This document shows positions 36,461 through 46,640 of a stretch of DNA of 64,000 nt, one piece after another. The stretch is taken from assembly GCF_025153525.1 (NCBI RefSeq), contig NZ_JANZNR010000001.1, forward strand, positions 310,001 through 374,000, in the 5' to 3' direction. A program made the position numbers and the translations under genes. Source of the DNA: Psychroserpens sp. SPM9. Its GTDB lineage: Bacteria > Bacteroidota > Bacteroidia > Flavobacteriales > Flavobacteriaceae. Position 1 is the first letter of the stretch. The number at the start of each line of letters is the position of its first letter. Under the pieces are notes generated by a model. That model searched no databases. It had not been told where the DNA came from and worked only from the letters and a program-made list of their open reading frames with translations.

Positions 36461-38620
36461 TTAGTAAAATCTAGCTCTATTATCTTCGATATCGGCTGTT
36501 TCTTTTAAAGCGTTATAGACTTTAGTTTGAGCAGCATTAACTCGCGTTGTACTTAAACGATTTGCAATAGCCTGGTAGTTATCAAGTTTAGTAGCTTGAT
36601 TAACTTTGGTTACCTCTACCATAAACACACCTTTATTACCATCGATTAAACCAGAGGTTTCACCTTCAGCTAAGCCAAACACAACCCCTACAACTTTAGG
36701 TTCAGAACCTGCACCAGAAACGGTTGGAGTCTTCATATTTAATTCTACAGCAGTACTTGTTGGACGGTTTTGGTTTTTAGCAACCTCATCAACAGTAGTT
36801 CCTGTGATTTTTTCACGAATCATTTTCGCTTTCTTTTCTTTTCTGATATCATTAAGAACTGTTGCAGATGCATTCTCAGGACTCATTAATCCCTTTTTCG
36901 TTTTCTTCACTAATTGCACTACAGCATAACCGCCGTTAGCAACAGAAAAACGTTTGTAATCTCCTACTTTAGTTCCTTCTTCAAATGCCCAGCGAACCAT
37001 TGGTCGTTGTACGCCTAAGCCTGGAATGTTCTCGTCTAATACTTTAATGCCGTTTACCGGACTTACCTTTAGGTTACGCTCTTCGGCTACAGCCTGAAAA
37101 TCGGCATCTTGTATAGCGATTTCAAATTTAGAAGCCTCTGTAAAGATATTATCTATTGTTTCTTCTGAAGGCTCAATCTTTTTAGCGATAGTCGCAACTT
37201 TCACTGCTTTAGACGATCCTTTTTGGTCTAATATTTCGATGATATGAAATCCAAATTGAGTTTGTACAACATCAATATCTCCTACATTATTCTGAAATTC
37301 AAAATCACTAAAAGGCTTAACCATTTGTGTGCTTGGGTGAAAATCGTATTCACCACCATTAGCCACACTACCAACATCTGAAGATAAGGCTGTAACTAAT
37401 TCAGAGAATTTAGAACGATTCGCTCTTACAATTGCTAAAACACTATCGGCAGTTACCTTAGCCTGCGCTTCCGTTTGAGTAACTTCTGGTGCCGCTCTTG
37501 TAGCGCCCATATGCGGAATTAATATATGACGAACTTTAGCTGAATCTGGTAATTGTCTCACAGCAACCATTTTCGTTAATTTCATCATATCACTGTCTTT
37601 GTAAGGTCCGTAAACATCACCAACATTTAAGTTGAATAAGGTATCGGCCACAACATCTGGTAATCCGGTTTTCTTAACGAAAGCATCGGTATAAGCAACA
37701 TCAGATTCGGCAGTAAAATTGATATAATTTTCAAGATCTGAAGCTTTTACAGTAGCGAATGGTTTGATGGTATCATTACGCCCATTATCAAATTCCACTT
37801 TTCCGTTGATATATTTATCAAAGCTCGCTTTTAAATCTTCTTCATCTTTCAGGCTAGGTGCTTCTTTAAATTCAACAAAAACAACATCACGTGATGCTTC
37901 CACTTCAAATTTCTTTTTATTATCACCTATATAGGCATTGATATCAGATTTTGTAACCTGAACCAAACTATCATTGATTGTCGTATAAGGAACTTGCACG
38001 TATTTGATATCGCGTGTTGAGTTTTCTAACATAAAATCGACTTCAGCTTCATTTAAGGTTGCATTCACACCAGCTTTCACCATATTGTAGTAAGCACGCT
38101 CTTGTGCACCAATAGCAATCGAGTTTTCGTTATTAACCCAATCATTATAGCTTAGTTGGAAGTTTCCAAGAAGTGCTCTTTCACCATTTAAGGCTTTAAG
38201 GTTAGCGATGAACTCTGTTAATTTATTTTCATCAAAAAGCCCTGCTTCATTTTGAAATTCAGGATACGCAGAAAAATTTTGTTTTAATAAATCTTTCATT
38301 TGATCTTGCTCAACGCTCAATCCTAATTCTTCAAATTGCGTTGCCATAATTGCACGACGTACTTCCTGATCATAAACTCTGTTCATAGCTTGTGTAGACG
38401 TTGCATTAGGACCTAACTGTCTTTGCATACTTTCTACTCTCGACATGAAATCGATTCTATTGATGTTTTTTCCATTTACAGTTGCAACTACATCTTGAGA
38501 ACCTCCAAATAGTGCATCACTATTTTTAAACAGGTCTGTAAGTACAAATGAAAATAACGCTAATGCGATGATAAGTATCAAAAACAGGGAACGTTGTCTA
38601 ATTTTATTTAAAACTGCCAT
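36461..38620 (-). CDS. SurA/PpiD-like peptidylprolyl isomerase foldase
   Basis: 719 aa. One N-terminal membrane anchor (about residues 12-30), a SurA_N-type chaperone region (about 45-200), a PpiC parvulin domain (around 360-470: RHILIPHMGATR, SKFSELVTALSSDVGSVANGGEYDFHP, QTQFGFHIIEI) and a C-terminal region with a second parvulin-like fold. The architecture fits PpiD, an inner-membrane-anchored periplasmic chaperone for exported proteins. Divergent signals upstream are weak (TATTTTCG, about 40 bp before the ATG). Confidence 0.9.
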   Translation of the reverse strand: MAVLNKIRQRSLFLILIIALALFSFVLTDLFKNSDALFGGSQDVVATVNGKNINRIDFMSRVESMQRQLGPNATSTQAMNRVYDQEVRRAIMATQFEELGLSVEQDQMKDLLKQNFSAYPEFQNEAGLFDENKLTEFIANLKALNGERALLGNFQLSYNDWVNNENSIAIGAQERAYYNMVKAGVNATLNEAEVDFMLENSTRDIKYVQVPYTTINDSLVQVTKSDINAYIGDNKKKFEVEASRDVVFVEFKEAPSLKDEEDLKASFDKYINGKVEFDNGRNDTIKPFATVKASDLENYINFTAESDVAYTDAFVKKTGLPDVVADTLFNLNVGDVYGPYKDSDMMKLTKMVAVRQLPDSAKVRHILIPHMGATRAAPEVTQTEAQAKVTADSVLAIVRANRSKFSELVTALSSDVGSVANGGEYDFHPSTQMVKPFSDFEFQNNVGDIDVVQTQFGFHIIEILDQKGSSKAVKVATIAKKIEPSEETIDNIFTEASKFEIAIQDADFQAVAEERNLKVSPVNGIKVLDENIPGLGVQRPMVRWAFEEGTKVGDYKRFSVANGGYAVVQLVKKTKKGLMSPENASATVLNDIRKEKKAKMIREKITGTTVDEVAKNQNRPTSTAVELNMKTPTVSGAGSEPKVVGVVFGLAEGETSGLIDGNKGVFMVEVTKVNQATKLDNYQAIANRLSTTRVNAAQTKVYNALKETADIEDNRARFY

Positions 38621-38820
38621 TTTAATGTATAATTTATCGAATAATAAGTGGGCGAAAATACCATTTTCTATTAAATAATAAAAGTAGAATTATGTTTTTA
38701 TTACCGATTTTTATTGGGTTTCATCGAATGTTAGGCAAAGCTGAGGCTTTCAAAGCAGAATAAGCTTACAAGCTAAAAATTAAAAACAAAGTTAGAATCA
38801 CCAAAATCGCAGAGCGCATA

Positions 38821-40110
38821 CTAGTCTTCATGAAGAATATGAAGAGTTACCAAATCTATTTTTGTTGAAGACACTTCGAGAATGGTAAACTTAAAATTCT
38901 CAATAAATACCTCATCATTTACCTGCGGAATTTCTTCAGCCTCGTCAACTATGAGCCCACCAAGAGTTTCATAATTCTCACCTTCTGGAAGGTTTATTTT
39001 GTAAGTCTCATTGATATAATCGACTTCCAATCGCGCAGAAAACTTGTAGTTTTCATCGTCTATTTTTTCTTCTATAAGTGCAACACTATCGTGTTCGTCT
39101 TCAATTTCTCCAACCAATTCTTCAACAATATCTTCAATAGTCATAATGCCCGCTGTACCACCATATTCATCAATTACAACAGCCATACTTTTTCGCTTTT
39201 TAGTCAGAATATTAAGCACATCTTTCACCAACATCGTTGCTGGCACATAGACGACAGGCTTGGTTATTGATTTAATCGATTTTGGTTTTTTAAACAACTG
39301 AAACGAATGCACATAGCCCGAAATATCATCAATATTATCTTTATAAACCAGAATTTTTGAAAGTCCAGAATCGATAAACAGGGTACTGATATTTTTGATA
39401 CTATCATTGACTTCAACAGCAATAATTTCGGTACGAGGCACCATCACTTCGCGTGCTTTGACTTCGGAAAATTCTAAGGCATTCTGGAAAATCTGTATTT
39501 CACTATCAATTTCATCGTGCTCTTCAACCGATTCCATTTGCTCGCTGATATAATTTCCTAATTCTACTTTGGTCATCGCTAACTGAACATCATCGCCTTC
39601 CGTTTTAAAAAACCGCTTTAAAATCATATCAGATAACCAAATAATAAATGAAGACACAAACCAAAACAGCAAATAAAATAAATAGGCTGGAAAGGCAAAA
39701 ATCTTTAAAAATGAATTGGCATAGATCTGAAAAAAGACTTTAGGTAGAAACTCGGCTGTAATTAAAATGATAATCGTAGAAATAACTGTTTGTGATAACA
39801 GACTTAATTCTGAAAGCAAATAATTGACCACCTGATATTGTGATGGTAACATCGACTGAAACCAATCGACTAAAACATCGCCCATAACAAAGCCGTAAAC
39901 TACCAGTGCTATATTATTACCAATAAGCATGGTGGCAATAAATTTGGATGGTTTTTCGGTAAGTTTGGTTAAAATGTTAGCCAGAAAATCACCTTGCTTC
40001 TTTTCAATTTCGATGTGAATTTTGTTGGAGGATACGTAGGCGATTTCCATTCCAGAAAAAAATGCTGAAAGCAACAGCATAACAACAATAATCACAATGC
40101 TAAAGTCCAT
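38821..40110 (-). CDS. CNNM/CBS-domain membrane protein (hemolysin C-like)
   Basis: 429 aa. An N-terminal CNNM (DUF21) domain with four hydrophobic segments (about 1-170), a CBS pair (about 205-330, with MVPRTEIIAVEV and AVVIDEYGGTAGIMTIEDIVEELVG) and a C-terminal CorC/HlyC domain (about 345-425). The family includes Mg2+/Co2+ efflux proteins and the gliding protein GldE. This copy is not next to other gld genes, so a transport role is the safer call. A small membrane protein gene precedes it by 2 bp. Confidence 0.88.
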   Translation of the reverse strand: MDFSIVIIVVMLLLSAFFSGMEIAYVSSNKIHIEIEKKQGDFLANILTKLTEKPSKFIATMLIGNNIALVVYGFVMGDVLVDWFQSMLPSQYQVVNYLLSELSLLSQTVISTIIILITAEFLPKVFFQIYANSFLKIFAFPAYLFYLLFWFVSSFIIWLSDMILKRFFKTEGDDVQLAMTKVELGNYISEQMESVEEHDEIDSEIQIFQNALEFSEVKAREVMVPRTEIIAVEVNDSIKNISTLFIDSGLSKILVYKDNIDDISGYVHSFQLFKKPKSIKSITKPVVYVPATMLVKDVLNILTKKRKSMAVVIDEYGGTAGIMTIEDIVEELVGEIEDEHDSVALIEEKIDDENYKFSARLEVDYINETYKINLPEGENYETLGGLIVDEAEEIPQVNDEVFIENFKFTILEVSSTKIDLVTLHILHED

Positions 40111-40112
40111 GA

Positions 40113-40304
40113 TTAGGAATCATTTCTATTACCAAATTTGTTTCTGAATTTTCTTCTGAAGAAAAACATAAATATCGCTAAAGCTGCAAATACGAAAGAA
40201 ATAATAGCTCTATTGCCATCTTGACCTAAATTAGAAATGCCATCATAGATAAATATGACTGCAAAAAATAAGTAGACGTATTGAAAAAACTGAAGTAGTT
40301 TCAT
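40113..40304 (-). CDS. Small membrane protein, unknown function
   Basis: 63 aa with two hydrophobic segments (about 5-22 and 33-50) and a basic tail (RRKFRNKFGNRN). No recognisable motif. It lies 2 bp before the CNNM gene and 49 bp after lptC on the same strand, so it belongs to the same probable operon. Confidence 0.7.
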   Translation of the reverse strand: MKLLQFFQYVYLFFAVIFIYDGISNLGQDGNRAIISFVFAALAIFMFFFRRKFRNKFGNRNDS

Positions 40305-40353
40305 TTTTAAATTTAAAGTTTACAGTACAAAGATAAAGATGTTTTACAAACAA

Positions 40354-40923
40354 TTAGTCTTTTAATATCATATCACCTCGACCTTCAAGTATGGTGTAGT
40401 TTTTAAACTTGGTATCGGAGTCAAAAATATCGCCATGACCGTTATTTGCTGTGGCCGATTTTAGGCGTACTGGCAGATTGGTAAACAACCATTCGCGTTT
40501 TTGGTCGTAATATAACTGCTGAGCGAAAAGACTATCTTTTTGTGGTGTAATTAAAATCACATTGCCTTGCAAATCGATTAAATCGGTAGCATTATAAACA
40601 ATGGCATAATCTGCCAAGACTATATTTTTTTGATTATTCTCATCGTAAAGTGAGAGGCGAACACCATCTGGAAATTCTGAAAACGAAAACTCCCTATTAG
40701 AATAATCCAGCATTTTCGGGCTTTCTAAATTGGCAATGACTTTACCTATAGAATCTTCGGCTTCGGTATATTTTAAATTGATGTTTTTGGCTTCACCAAT
40801 CGGTTGGTTTTGAAGCACACCAATTTTATCTATTTCTTTTAAATCGTTTTTACATGAAAAAAACATAGTCACAACAATTGCTGTGACTATGTATATATTA
40901 GTATGTAAAACTTTCGTTTGCAT
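40354..40923 (-). CDS. lptC: LPS export protein LptC
   Basis: 189 aa. An N-terminal hydrophobic segment ending in FFSC (Cys24) suggests lipidation or a membrane anchor. The rest is a beta-strand-rich LptC domain with the typical GDIFDSDTKFKNYTILEGRGDM end. LptC receives lipopolysaccharide from LptB2FG and passes it to LptA. It starts directly at the stop of the TPR gene. Divergent family; the call rests on the C-terminal motif, size and context. Confidence 0.82.
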   Translation of the reverse strand: MQTKVLHTNIYIVTAIVVTMFFSCKNDLKEIDKIGVLQNQPIGEAKNINLKYTEAEDSIGKVIANLESPKMLDYSNREFSFSEFPDGVRLSLYDENNQKNIVLADYAIVYNATDLIDLQGNVILITPQKDSLFAQQLYYDQKREWLFTNLPVRLKSATANNGHGDIFDSDTKFKNYTILEGRGDMILKD

Positions 40924-42306
40924 TTATAGGCTAGGCACTTTAACGCTTCCACCTATCCAACATCCGATAGAAATTGTTTCACCTGCATTTCCTTTTGAAA
41001 AGATTTCAGATTTAGTAGGCGCATTAGCTCTATAAGAGTTTGCAGCTTGATTGGCAGCACCTTTTAAATTAGGATCTACTTGTCCTGCTTTTAGAGCTTC
41101 TTGTGCAGCATACCAGAATACAGCTCTTTTGCTAAAGTTATCGGCACCACAATTATTTGCACTCTTCGCATACATAGATGCGATTTGTAAGTGAGGCGTT
41201 CCATCAGATGGGTTTAACTTTAAAGATTCTCTGTAGTAAGTTCTTGCCGAACCATAGCTACCACGTTTTTTGAAATCGTTAGCAATTTTCTTAGCTAATC
41301 TCGCTTTCTTGAACGGATCTGTTTGCAAGTCGTATGATTGCTTTATATAATCATCGGCTTCTCTATCTTTTCCTTGCTTACGTAATATTGTAGATACAAA
41401 GTATTTTGTTTCAGCAGAAGGATCAACCTGATCAAATGCTTTTACCAAGTCAATGTATAAAGGATCATCAGTACAATCTTTGTTGTACATTCTACTTACC
41501 GCTCTTTTTAACCAAGTTGCATCGTTTTTATACGTAGGGAAATCTTTTTTGTATAATGGGATTAAGTTTTCACAGTTTGCCAACTCACCAATATACGAAT
41601 CTAAACTTCCTGCAATCTTTTCGTTAGCCTCTAACTTATCTTGATAGTACTTTTTGTAACGTGCTTCTTTTTTTGCTAAAGTAGCACCACCTTCTTCTTT
41701 TTTAATAAGTTCATTTAATGACTTAGCATACTTCTCATTTAAGTTTTCTAATTGCTCATTAACATCATCATACTTATCAAAAACTTTTTGAAGTTCAAAC
41801 TTTTTAGCTTTAAATAAATCTACTGTTTTTGTAAAGTAAACATATAAAGCTTTCGTGCTTTTAAAGTTTTCTAAATCTTCTTTATAGGCTCTGTCAAAAA
41901 CATTGTATACGTCCATATCAGACTTTCCTAATTCTTTCTGATTATCGTAGATCATAACACCTTGCTTCTCTAGAACTTCTCCTAAAGGATATCTTGATGC
42001 ATAATACTCTCTACCTTTTTCTAAAAGCACCATATAATCTTCAATAAATGCTACTTTCTCTGCACCAGAAGCATTATCGATTTTATGATTTAAGATTTTC
42101 TCTCCATACTGGTAAATAGCCGCATTAAATTTTGGACATTTATTTCTAACAGCCATCCAAGGTTCATACGCCTGATCGTACTTCTTACTCTTAACGTAGT
42201 CGTTCATCATCGTCAAGTTAAGCATACACTCTTCATCTTGCTGTGCAAAACCGAAGTTCGTAGCCATAAACAAAGCCGCTAGTATTAATGTGATTTTCGT
42301 TTTCAT
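40924..42306 (-). CDS. Secreted tetratricopeptide-repeat protein
   Basis: 460 aa with an N-terminal signal peptide (ITLILAALFMATNFGFA, cleavage before QQDEE). The mature protein is helical, with TPR-like units at about 25-75 and about 300-400 (FVSTILRKQGKDREADDYIKQ; SYGSARTYYRESLKLNPSDGTPHLQIA). It is Lys-rich with paired Cys residues. Between an outer-membrane barrel gene (16 bp upstream) and lptC, so it is probably a periplasmic scaffold. No closer function can be assigned. Confidence 0.85.
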   Translation of the reverse strand: MKTKITLILAALFMATNFGFAQQDEECMLNLTMMNDYVKSKKYDQAYEPWMAVRNKCPKFNAAIYQYGEKILNHKIDNASGAEKVAFIEDYMVLLEKGREYYASRYPLGEVLEKQGVMIYDNQKELGKSDMDVYNVFDRAYKEDLENFKSTKALYVYFTKTVDLFKAKKFELQKVFDKYDDVNEQLENLNEKYAKSLNELIKKEEGGATLAKKEARYKKYYQDKLEANEKIAGSLDSYIGELANCENLIPLYKKDFPTYKNDATWLKRAVSRMYNKDCTDDPLYIDLVKAFDQVDPSAETKYFVSTILRKQGKDREADDYIKQSYDLQTDPFKKARLAKKIANDFKKRGSYGSARTYYRESLKLNPSDGTPHLQIASMYAKSANNCGADNFSKRAVFWYAAQEALKAGQVDPNLKGAANQAANSYRANAPTKSEIFSKGNAGETISIGCWIGGSVKVPSL

Positions 42307-42322
42307 CTTCTTTTATTTTACG

Positions 42323-43627
42323 TTAGTTATATTTTAATTTTTGGAACCATCTATCATTTAATGACAGACTTAAAGTAAAGTTGAAAAAGTTTTCTTGTAT
42401 CAAATTTTGGTCTGTTGTTCCTCTTCGTCCGAACTCAAAACCAATATTAGCATTTGAGAAAGTATTTCCAACTGGTAATCCTACTCCAAAAGACATGCCA
42501 AACTCATTAACAGCTTGGTTATTAATCTCTAGACCTGTGTTTTCAAAATGAAATCCAGCTCTGTAAGTTACGCGTTTCCAATAATTTGAAAACGACGAAT
42601 AATCTGGGACAAAGAAACCACCAATAGAAATATTAGAGGCGTTTACAAAATTAGCATTTTCTATTGAAACAATCGGATTTGAAAAATCACTCGTGTTTTG
42701 TAGCGTATATTCAGCACCTAAAAACCACTTTTTTGGCGCACCTATTCCAGCTCCAAACGAAAACCTAGAAGGCAATGTCAAATCAGTTTCAGCAAGACCA
42801 TCGGCTTCTAAATCGGCATCAAACTCATTAACAACAAATTCTTGTCCTGTAGTTTGATTAATCAATATCGTCGCAAACGATCGTTCATTTTTTGAAGACA
42901 AATCACTTGTAGGCGAATAAGTTAATCCGGCTTGCAGCTCTAATTTATCACTAATCATAGACTTATAAGTTAACCCAAGGTTAAAATTGAGTCCGCTTAA
43001 ATCAGAGCGATTACTTTCTCTCGATTGGTATTGCACCAGGTTTCCATCTTCATCATATACAAATTCGATGGCGCTGTTTTGAATGTTCCCGAAGTTATAG
43101 TTAAGGTCAACACCAAAACTTAATTTTTTAGTTATTTGATAACCTAAGCCAAAAAACGCTCTATTGACGCCACCTTCACCTCTATATCTATTTTGAATAA
43201 CATTATTATCGGAATCTTCCAACTTATAACCTACTGATGTATAAGGCACTAATCCAAATCCGAATCCAAATTTACCTACAGGTATTGAAAGTGCCAGATA
43301 ATCAAAAGTAGTGGCGCTCACCTTAGAATCTCCAGATTGAGCTTTCAGTTTTAAACTGCTATTACTTGCTGCTACTGAGAATTTCACCGGACGATTTTCA
43401 TCGTTCCAAATGCTTAGATTAGGGCTAACATAGGCAGCAGGATTACGTAAATTAACGTGAATACTATCGGTGTAGATACTGAGTCCGCCCATACTTCTAT
43501 TTTCGACTGTACCTTTAAATTTTAAACTTCCTATTCCGTAAAATGAATATGGAGAAGCGGTTCCTTCTTGACCATACGATTGCAATGCAAAAAAGGCAAT
43601 TAAAACTATTACAAGTTTTCTTATCAT
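42323..43627 (-). CDS. Outer membrane beta-barrel protein
   Basis: 434 aa. The signal peptide (RKLVIVLIAFFALQSYG) is followed by alternating amphipathic strands, Gly/aromatic rich (FGFGFGLVPYTSVGYKLED, VTYRAGFHFENTGLEI, FGMSFGVGLPVGNTF), ending in an Asn/Lys-rich last strand. The pattern resembles the FadL/PorV-like transporter barrels of Bacteroidota. It overlaps the coaX stop by one base. Substrate unknown. Confidence 0.8.
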   Translation of the reverse strand: MIRKLVIVLIAFFALQSYGQEGTASPYSFYGIGSLKFKGTVENRSMGGLSIYTDSIHVNLRNPAAYVSPNLSIWNDENRPVKFSVAASNSSLKLKAQSGDSKVSATTFDYLALSIPVGKFGFGFGLVPYTSVGYKLEDSDNNVIQNRYRGEGGVNRAFFGLGYQITKKLSFGVDLNYNFGNIQNSAIEFVYDEDGNLVQYQSRESNRSDLSGLNFNLGLTYKSMISDKLELQAGLTYSPTSDLSSKNERSFATILINQTTGQEFVVNEFDADLEADGLAETDLTLPSRFSFGAGIGAPKKWFLGAEYTLQNTSDFSNPIVSIENANFVNASNISIGGFFVPDYSSFSNYWKRVTYRAGFHFENTGLEINNQAVNEFGMSFGVGLPVGNTFSNANIGFEFGRRGTTDQNLIQENFFNFTLSLSLNDRWFQKLKYN

Positions 43628-44355
43628 TATCTCGAGTTATATTCTAAAATGAAATTCAAACCTTCTAAAAGAAAATTTGAGTTGGCAAATATGCTATTTT
43701 TTAATTGGTTTGACAAGAATTTAGTATCTCCTCCTGTTAAAATAACTGTTAAATCTGTATAATTTTTAACATAATCGTCAATAACACCATCAATTTCTTT
43801 TAAAACACCAAATACAACTCCCGAATGGATAGCGTTTTGAGTCGAATCACCTAAAATATCTTGAGGCATTTTAGTGTCTAATAAAGGTAAATTAGCGGTT
43901 AAATTATTTAGAGTTCTATATCGCAATCGAATACCAGGAGAAATAGCACCACCTAAGTATTCATTTTTGGTATTAATAAAATCGTAAGTAATACACGTTC
44001 CTGCATCAATAATTAATACATTGTGATCTGGAAACTGTTCTACTGAAGCACTTACCAAAGCAATACGATCAACACCTAAAGTTTGAGGGGTTGTATATAA
44101 ATTTTTAAATGGTAATTGGAGGTTATGCGAAAGTTCTACAACGTCTAAACGATCTTCTAATATATTAAGTTGAGTCTTTTTTAATTTCCCTACGGAAGAC
44201 ACTATCGCTCTATCAATACTTGGAAACGTTTTAAGCACATCATGTGCGATGCTTTCAAAATCCTTTAGCTCTCCTACTACTTTCTCCTTTAGCTTGCCTT
44301 GCTTATAGACCGCAAACTTGACATATGTGTTACCAACGTCAACAATTAAATTCAT
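43627..44355 (-). CDS. coaX: Type III pantothenate kinase
   Basis: 242 aa. ASKHA-fold kinase making 4'-phosphopantothenate, the first step of CoA synthesis. N-terminal LIVDVGNTYVKFAVY (3-17), the pantothenate-binding GVDRIALV near 97, IDAGTCITYDF near 120 and GGAISPGIRLR near 138 are typical. First gene of the coaX-barrel-TPR-lptC unit (1-bp overlap with the next gene). Confidence 0.95.
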   Translation of the reverse strand: MNLIVDVGNTYVKFAVYKQGKLKEKVVGELKDFESIAHDVLKTFPSIDRAIVSSVGKLKKTQLNILEDRLDVVELSHNLQLPFKNLYTTPQTLGVDRIALVSASVEQFPDHNVLIIDAGTCITYDFINTKNEYLGGAISPGIRLRYRTLNNLTANLPLLDTKMPQDILGDSTQNAIHSGVVFGVLKEIDGVIDDYVKNYTDLTVILTGGDTKFLSNQLKNSIFANSNFLLEGLNFILEYNSR

Positions 44356-44493
44356 AACTATTTTAAAACGTTAAAACTACGAAATGAAGATTCATTTCTG
44401 TCTATTAATTAACCAAATTATAACATTATTTTGATTGAAATCAACGATTTAAGCCTGGATTCAAATATTTAGTTTAAATTTTTATGGTTTCTT

Positions 44494-44524
44494 TTTGTGA
44501 ATATTAAAAATGAGTCTATATTTG
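44494..44524 (+). promoter_or_regulatory. Promoter of tRNA-Phe
   Basis: TTTG (44494-44497), a 19-bp spacer, then TATATTTG (44517-44524), an exact match to the Bacteroidota sigma-ABfr consensus in both boxes and spacing. The tRNA starts 22 bp downstream. Confidence 0.88.
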
Positions 44525-44545
44525 CACTCGCATTTTTATGCAACT

Positions 44546-44621
44546 GGTGCCTTAGCTCAGTTGGTAGAGCAAAGGACTGAAAATCCTTGTGTCCCTGGTT
44601 CGATTCCTGGAGGCACCACCA
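44546..44621 (+). tRNA. tRNA-Phe (anticodon GAA)
   Basis: Acceptor GGTGCCT pairs with AGGCACC; D-arm GCTCAGTTGGTAGAGC; anticodon stem AAGGA/TCCTT with loop CTGAAAA (anticodon GAA); T-arm CCTGG-TTCGATT-CCTGG. Discriminator A, and CCA is encoded at 44619-44621. Single tRNA with its own promoter and terminator. Confidence 0.97.
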
Positions 44622-44623
44622 TC

Positions 44624-44654
44624 AAAAACCCGATTCATCCGAATCGGGTTTTTT
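44624..44654 (+). terminator. Intrinsic terminator of tRNA-Phe
   Basis: AAACCCGATTC (44626-44636) and GAATCGGGTTT (44641-44651), perfect 11-bp stem with a 4-nt loop, followed by Ts. Confidence 0.95.
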
Positions 44655-44819
44655 GGTTTATATACTTTCATTTTCCCTAAATAATTTAAGTTTTAACACT
44701 GCCTTTTTTCCCTTTTAAATTCTATACCCCAGCACATTAAAAGATGAAAGCCAATTCTGCCCGATGCATAAAATTCAATCCTATATCTAAAAAAAATAAC
44801 TATTGAACATCATAATAAT

Positions 44820-44852
44820 ATGATCGTATTTAACTTATTATCAACTATTTAA
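44820..44852 (+). promoter_or_regulatory. Candidate branched-chain leader peptide before ilvD
   Basis: A 10-codon frame, ATG to TAA, encodes MIVFNLLSTI, with five Ile/Val/Leu residues of ten, 108 bp upstream of ilvD. Leader peptides rich in the regulated amino acid are the classic control of ilv operons. Unlike the arginine leader in this window, I find no clear stem plus T-tract after it, and short AT-rich frames often encode Ile/Leu by chance. The remainder of the 44655-44960 gap shows no other clear element. Confidence 0.35.
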
Positions 44853-44960
44853 CACAATCTCTGTAGCATTGAATTTAGCGACATAGGCTTAAAACAAAGA
44901 CCAAAACTCAATACAAAACCTAATTTTATTCCTTTAAATCAGTGTTGCCTAAACAAAACT

Positions 44961-46640
44961 ATGAGTTCATTAAACAAATACAGTAAAACCGTTACCCAAG
45001 ACCCAACACAACCTGCTGCGCAAGCCATGTTACATGCCATCGGGTTAACCAAGGAAGATTTTTTCAAGCCTATAGTAGGTATTGCAAGTACTGGATACGA
45101 AGGCAACCCTTGTAATATGCATCTTAATGATTTAGCTAAACGAGTAAAAGAAGGCACAAAAAATGAAGATGTAGTTGGCTTGATTTTTAATACCATTGGT
45201 GTTAGTGATGGGATTTCTATGGGAACTCCCGGAATGCGCTATTCATTACCATCTCGTGACATTATCGCCGATTCTATGGAAACTGTTGTACAGGCTATGA
45301 GTTACGACGGACTCATAACTGTAGTTGGCTGTGATAAAAATATGCCTGGCGCTTTAATGGCAATGATTCGTTTAAACCGACCTAGTATTCTTGTTTATGG
45401 AGGCACGATAGATTCTGGTTGCCATGAAGGAAAAAAATTAGACGTTGTTTCTGCATTTGAAGCTTGGGGAAGTAAGGTCGCAGGTACCATGACCGAAAAC
45501 GAATACCAGAATATTGTTGAAAAAGCCTGTCCTGGCGCTGGTGCTTGTGGTGGCATGTATACTGCAAATACAATGGCTTCAGCAATTGAAGCTTTAGGCA
45601 TGACCTTGCCTTATAATTCTTCTAACCCAGCATTGAGCCATGCCAAACAACATGAATCCATAAAAGCTGGTGAAGCGATAAGAGTGCTACTCGAAAAAGA
45701 CATCAAGCCTTCAGATATCATCACAAGAAAATCTTTAGAAAATGCTGTTAGACTAGTGACCATTTTAGGTGGTTCTACCAACGCTGTTTTACACTTTTTA
45801 GCCATTGCAAGAGCTGCTCAGATTGATTTTACACTCAAAGATTTTCAAGACATTAGTGACAACACGCCATTTTTAGCCGATTTAAAACCAAGCGGAAAAT
45901 ACCTTATGGAAGATGTTCATGCTGTGGGCGGAATTCCAGCAGTTTTAAAATACCTTCTGAAAAAAGGACTCATTCATGGCGACTGCCTTACAGTTACAGG
46001 TAAAACCATTGCCGAAAACTTATTAGAAGTTGACGATTTAAAAGAAGGTCAAGATGTGATAAAACCTATAGAAAAACCTATTAAAGTTTCTGGACACTTA
46101 AGAATGCTCTACGGAAATTTAGCATCCGACGGAAGCGTTGCCAAAATCACAGGCAAGGAAGGCTTAAATTTTAAAGGAAAAGCAAAAGTTTTTGAAGGGG
46201 AATATGCGGCAAACGACGGAATTAGAGATGGAAAAGTTGAAAAAGGAGACGTTGTCGTTATTCGCTATGAAGGCCCAAAAGGCGGACCAGGTATGCCCGA
46301 AATGCTTAAACCAACTGCTGCCATTATGGGCGCTGGATTAGGTAAAGATGTCGCTCTAATCACAGATGGAAGATTCTCTGGAGGCACCCACGGATTTGTT
46401 GTGGGACACATCACACCAGAAGCTCAAGAAGGTGGTACAATTGCCTTAGTGGAGGATGGTGATATTATTTCTATCGATGCCGAAACAAATTCTATTTCAC
46501 TTGAAGTTTCTGAAGTAGAACTACAAAAAAGACGTCAACAATGGAAAGCTCCAGAGCTAAAATTTGAACGTGGCGTTCTATACAAATATGCAAAAACAGT
46601 ATCCTCAGCTTCAAAAGGCTGTGTGACTGATGAATTCTAG
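44961..46640 (+). CDS. ilvD: Dihydroxy-acid dehydratase
   Basis: 559 aa Fe-S enzyme converting 2,3-dihydroxy-3-methylbutanoate and its ethyl analogue to the 2-keto acids of Val and Ile synthesis. Cluster-ligand regions are visible: NPCNMHLND (Cys near residue 52), [10 protein letters not shown] (near 118-127) and [17 protein letters not shown] (near 189). The C-terminal [12 protein letters not shown] and GCVTDEF are normal. First enzyme gene of ilvDBNCA, an order found in other Bacteroidota. The stop codon runs directly into a hairpin repeat. Confidence 0.97.
   Translation: MSSLNKYSKTVTQDPTQPAAQAMLHAIGLTKEDFFKPIVGIASTGYEGNPCNMHLNDLAKRVKEGTKNEDVVGLIFNTIGVSDGISMGTPGMRYSLPSRDIIADSMETVVQAMSYDGLITVVGCDKNMPGALMAMIRLNRPSILVYGGTIDSGCHEGKKLDVVSAFEAWGSKVAGTMTENEYQNIVEKACPGAGACGGMYTANTMASAIEALGMTLPYNSSNPALSHAKQHESIKAGEAIRVLLEKDIKPSDIITRKSLENAVRLVTILGGSTNAVLHFLAIARAAQIDFTLKDFQDISDNTPFLADLKPSGKYLMEDVHAVGGIPAVLKYLLKKGLIHGDCLTVTGKTIAENLLEVDDLKEGQDVIKPIEKPIKVSGHLRMLYGNLASDGSVAKITGKEGLNFKGKAKVFEGEYAANDGIRDGKVEKGDVVVIRYEGPKGGPGMPEMLKPTAAIMGAGLGKDVALITDGRFSGGTHGFVVGHITPEAQEGGTIALVEDGDIISIDAETNSISLEVSEVELQKRRQQWKAPELKFERGVLYKYAKTVSSASKGCVTDEF

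Noticed and set aside
44743-44805. 20-codon frame (start MKANSARCIK) as an ilv leader
   Set aside because: Only two Ile and no Leu or Val; the shorter frame at 44820 is a better candidate.
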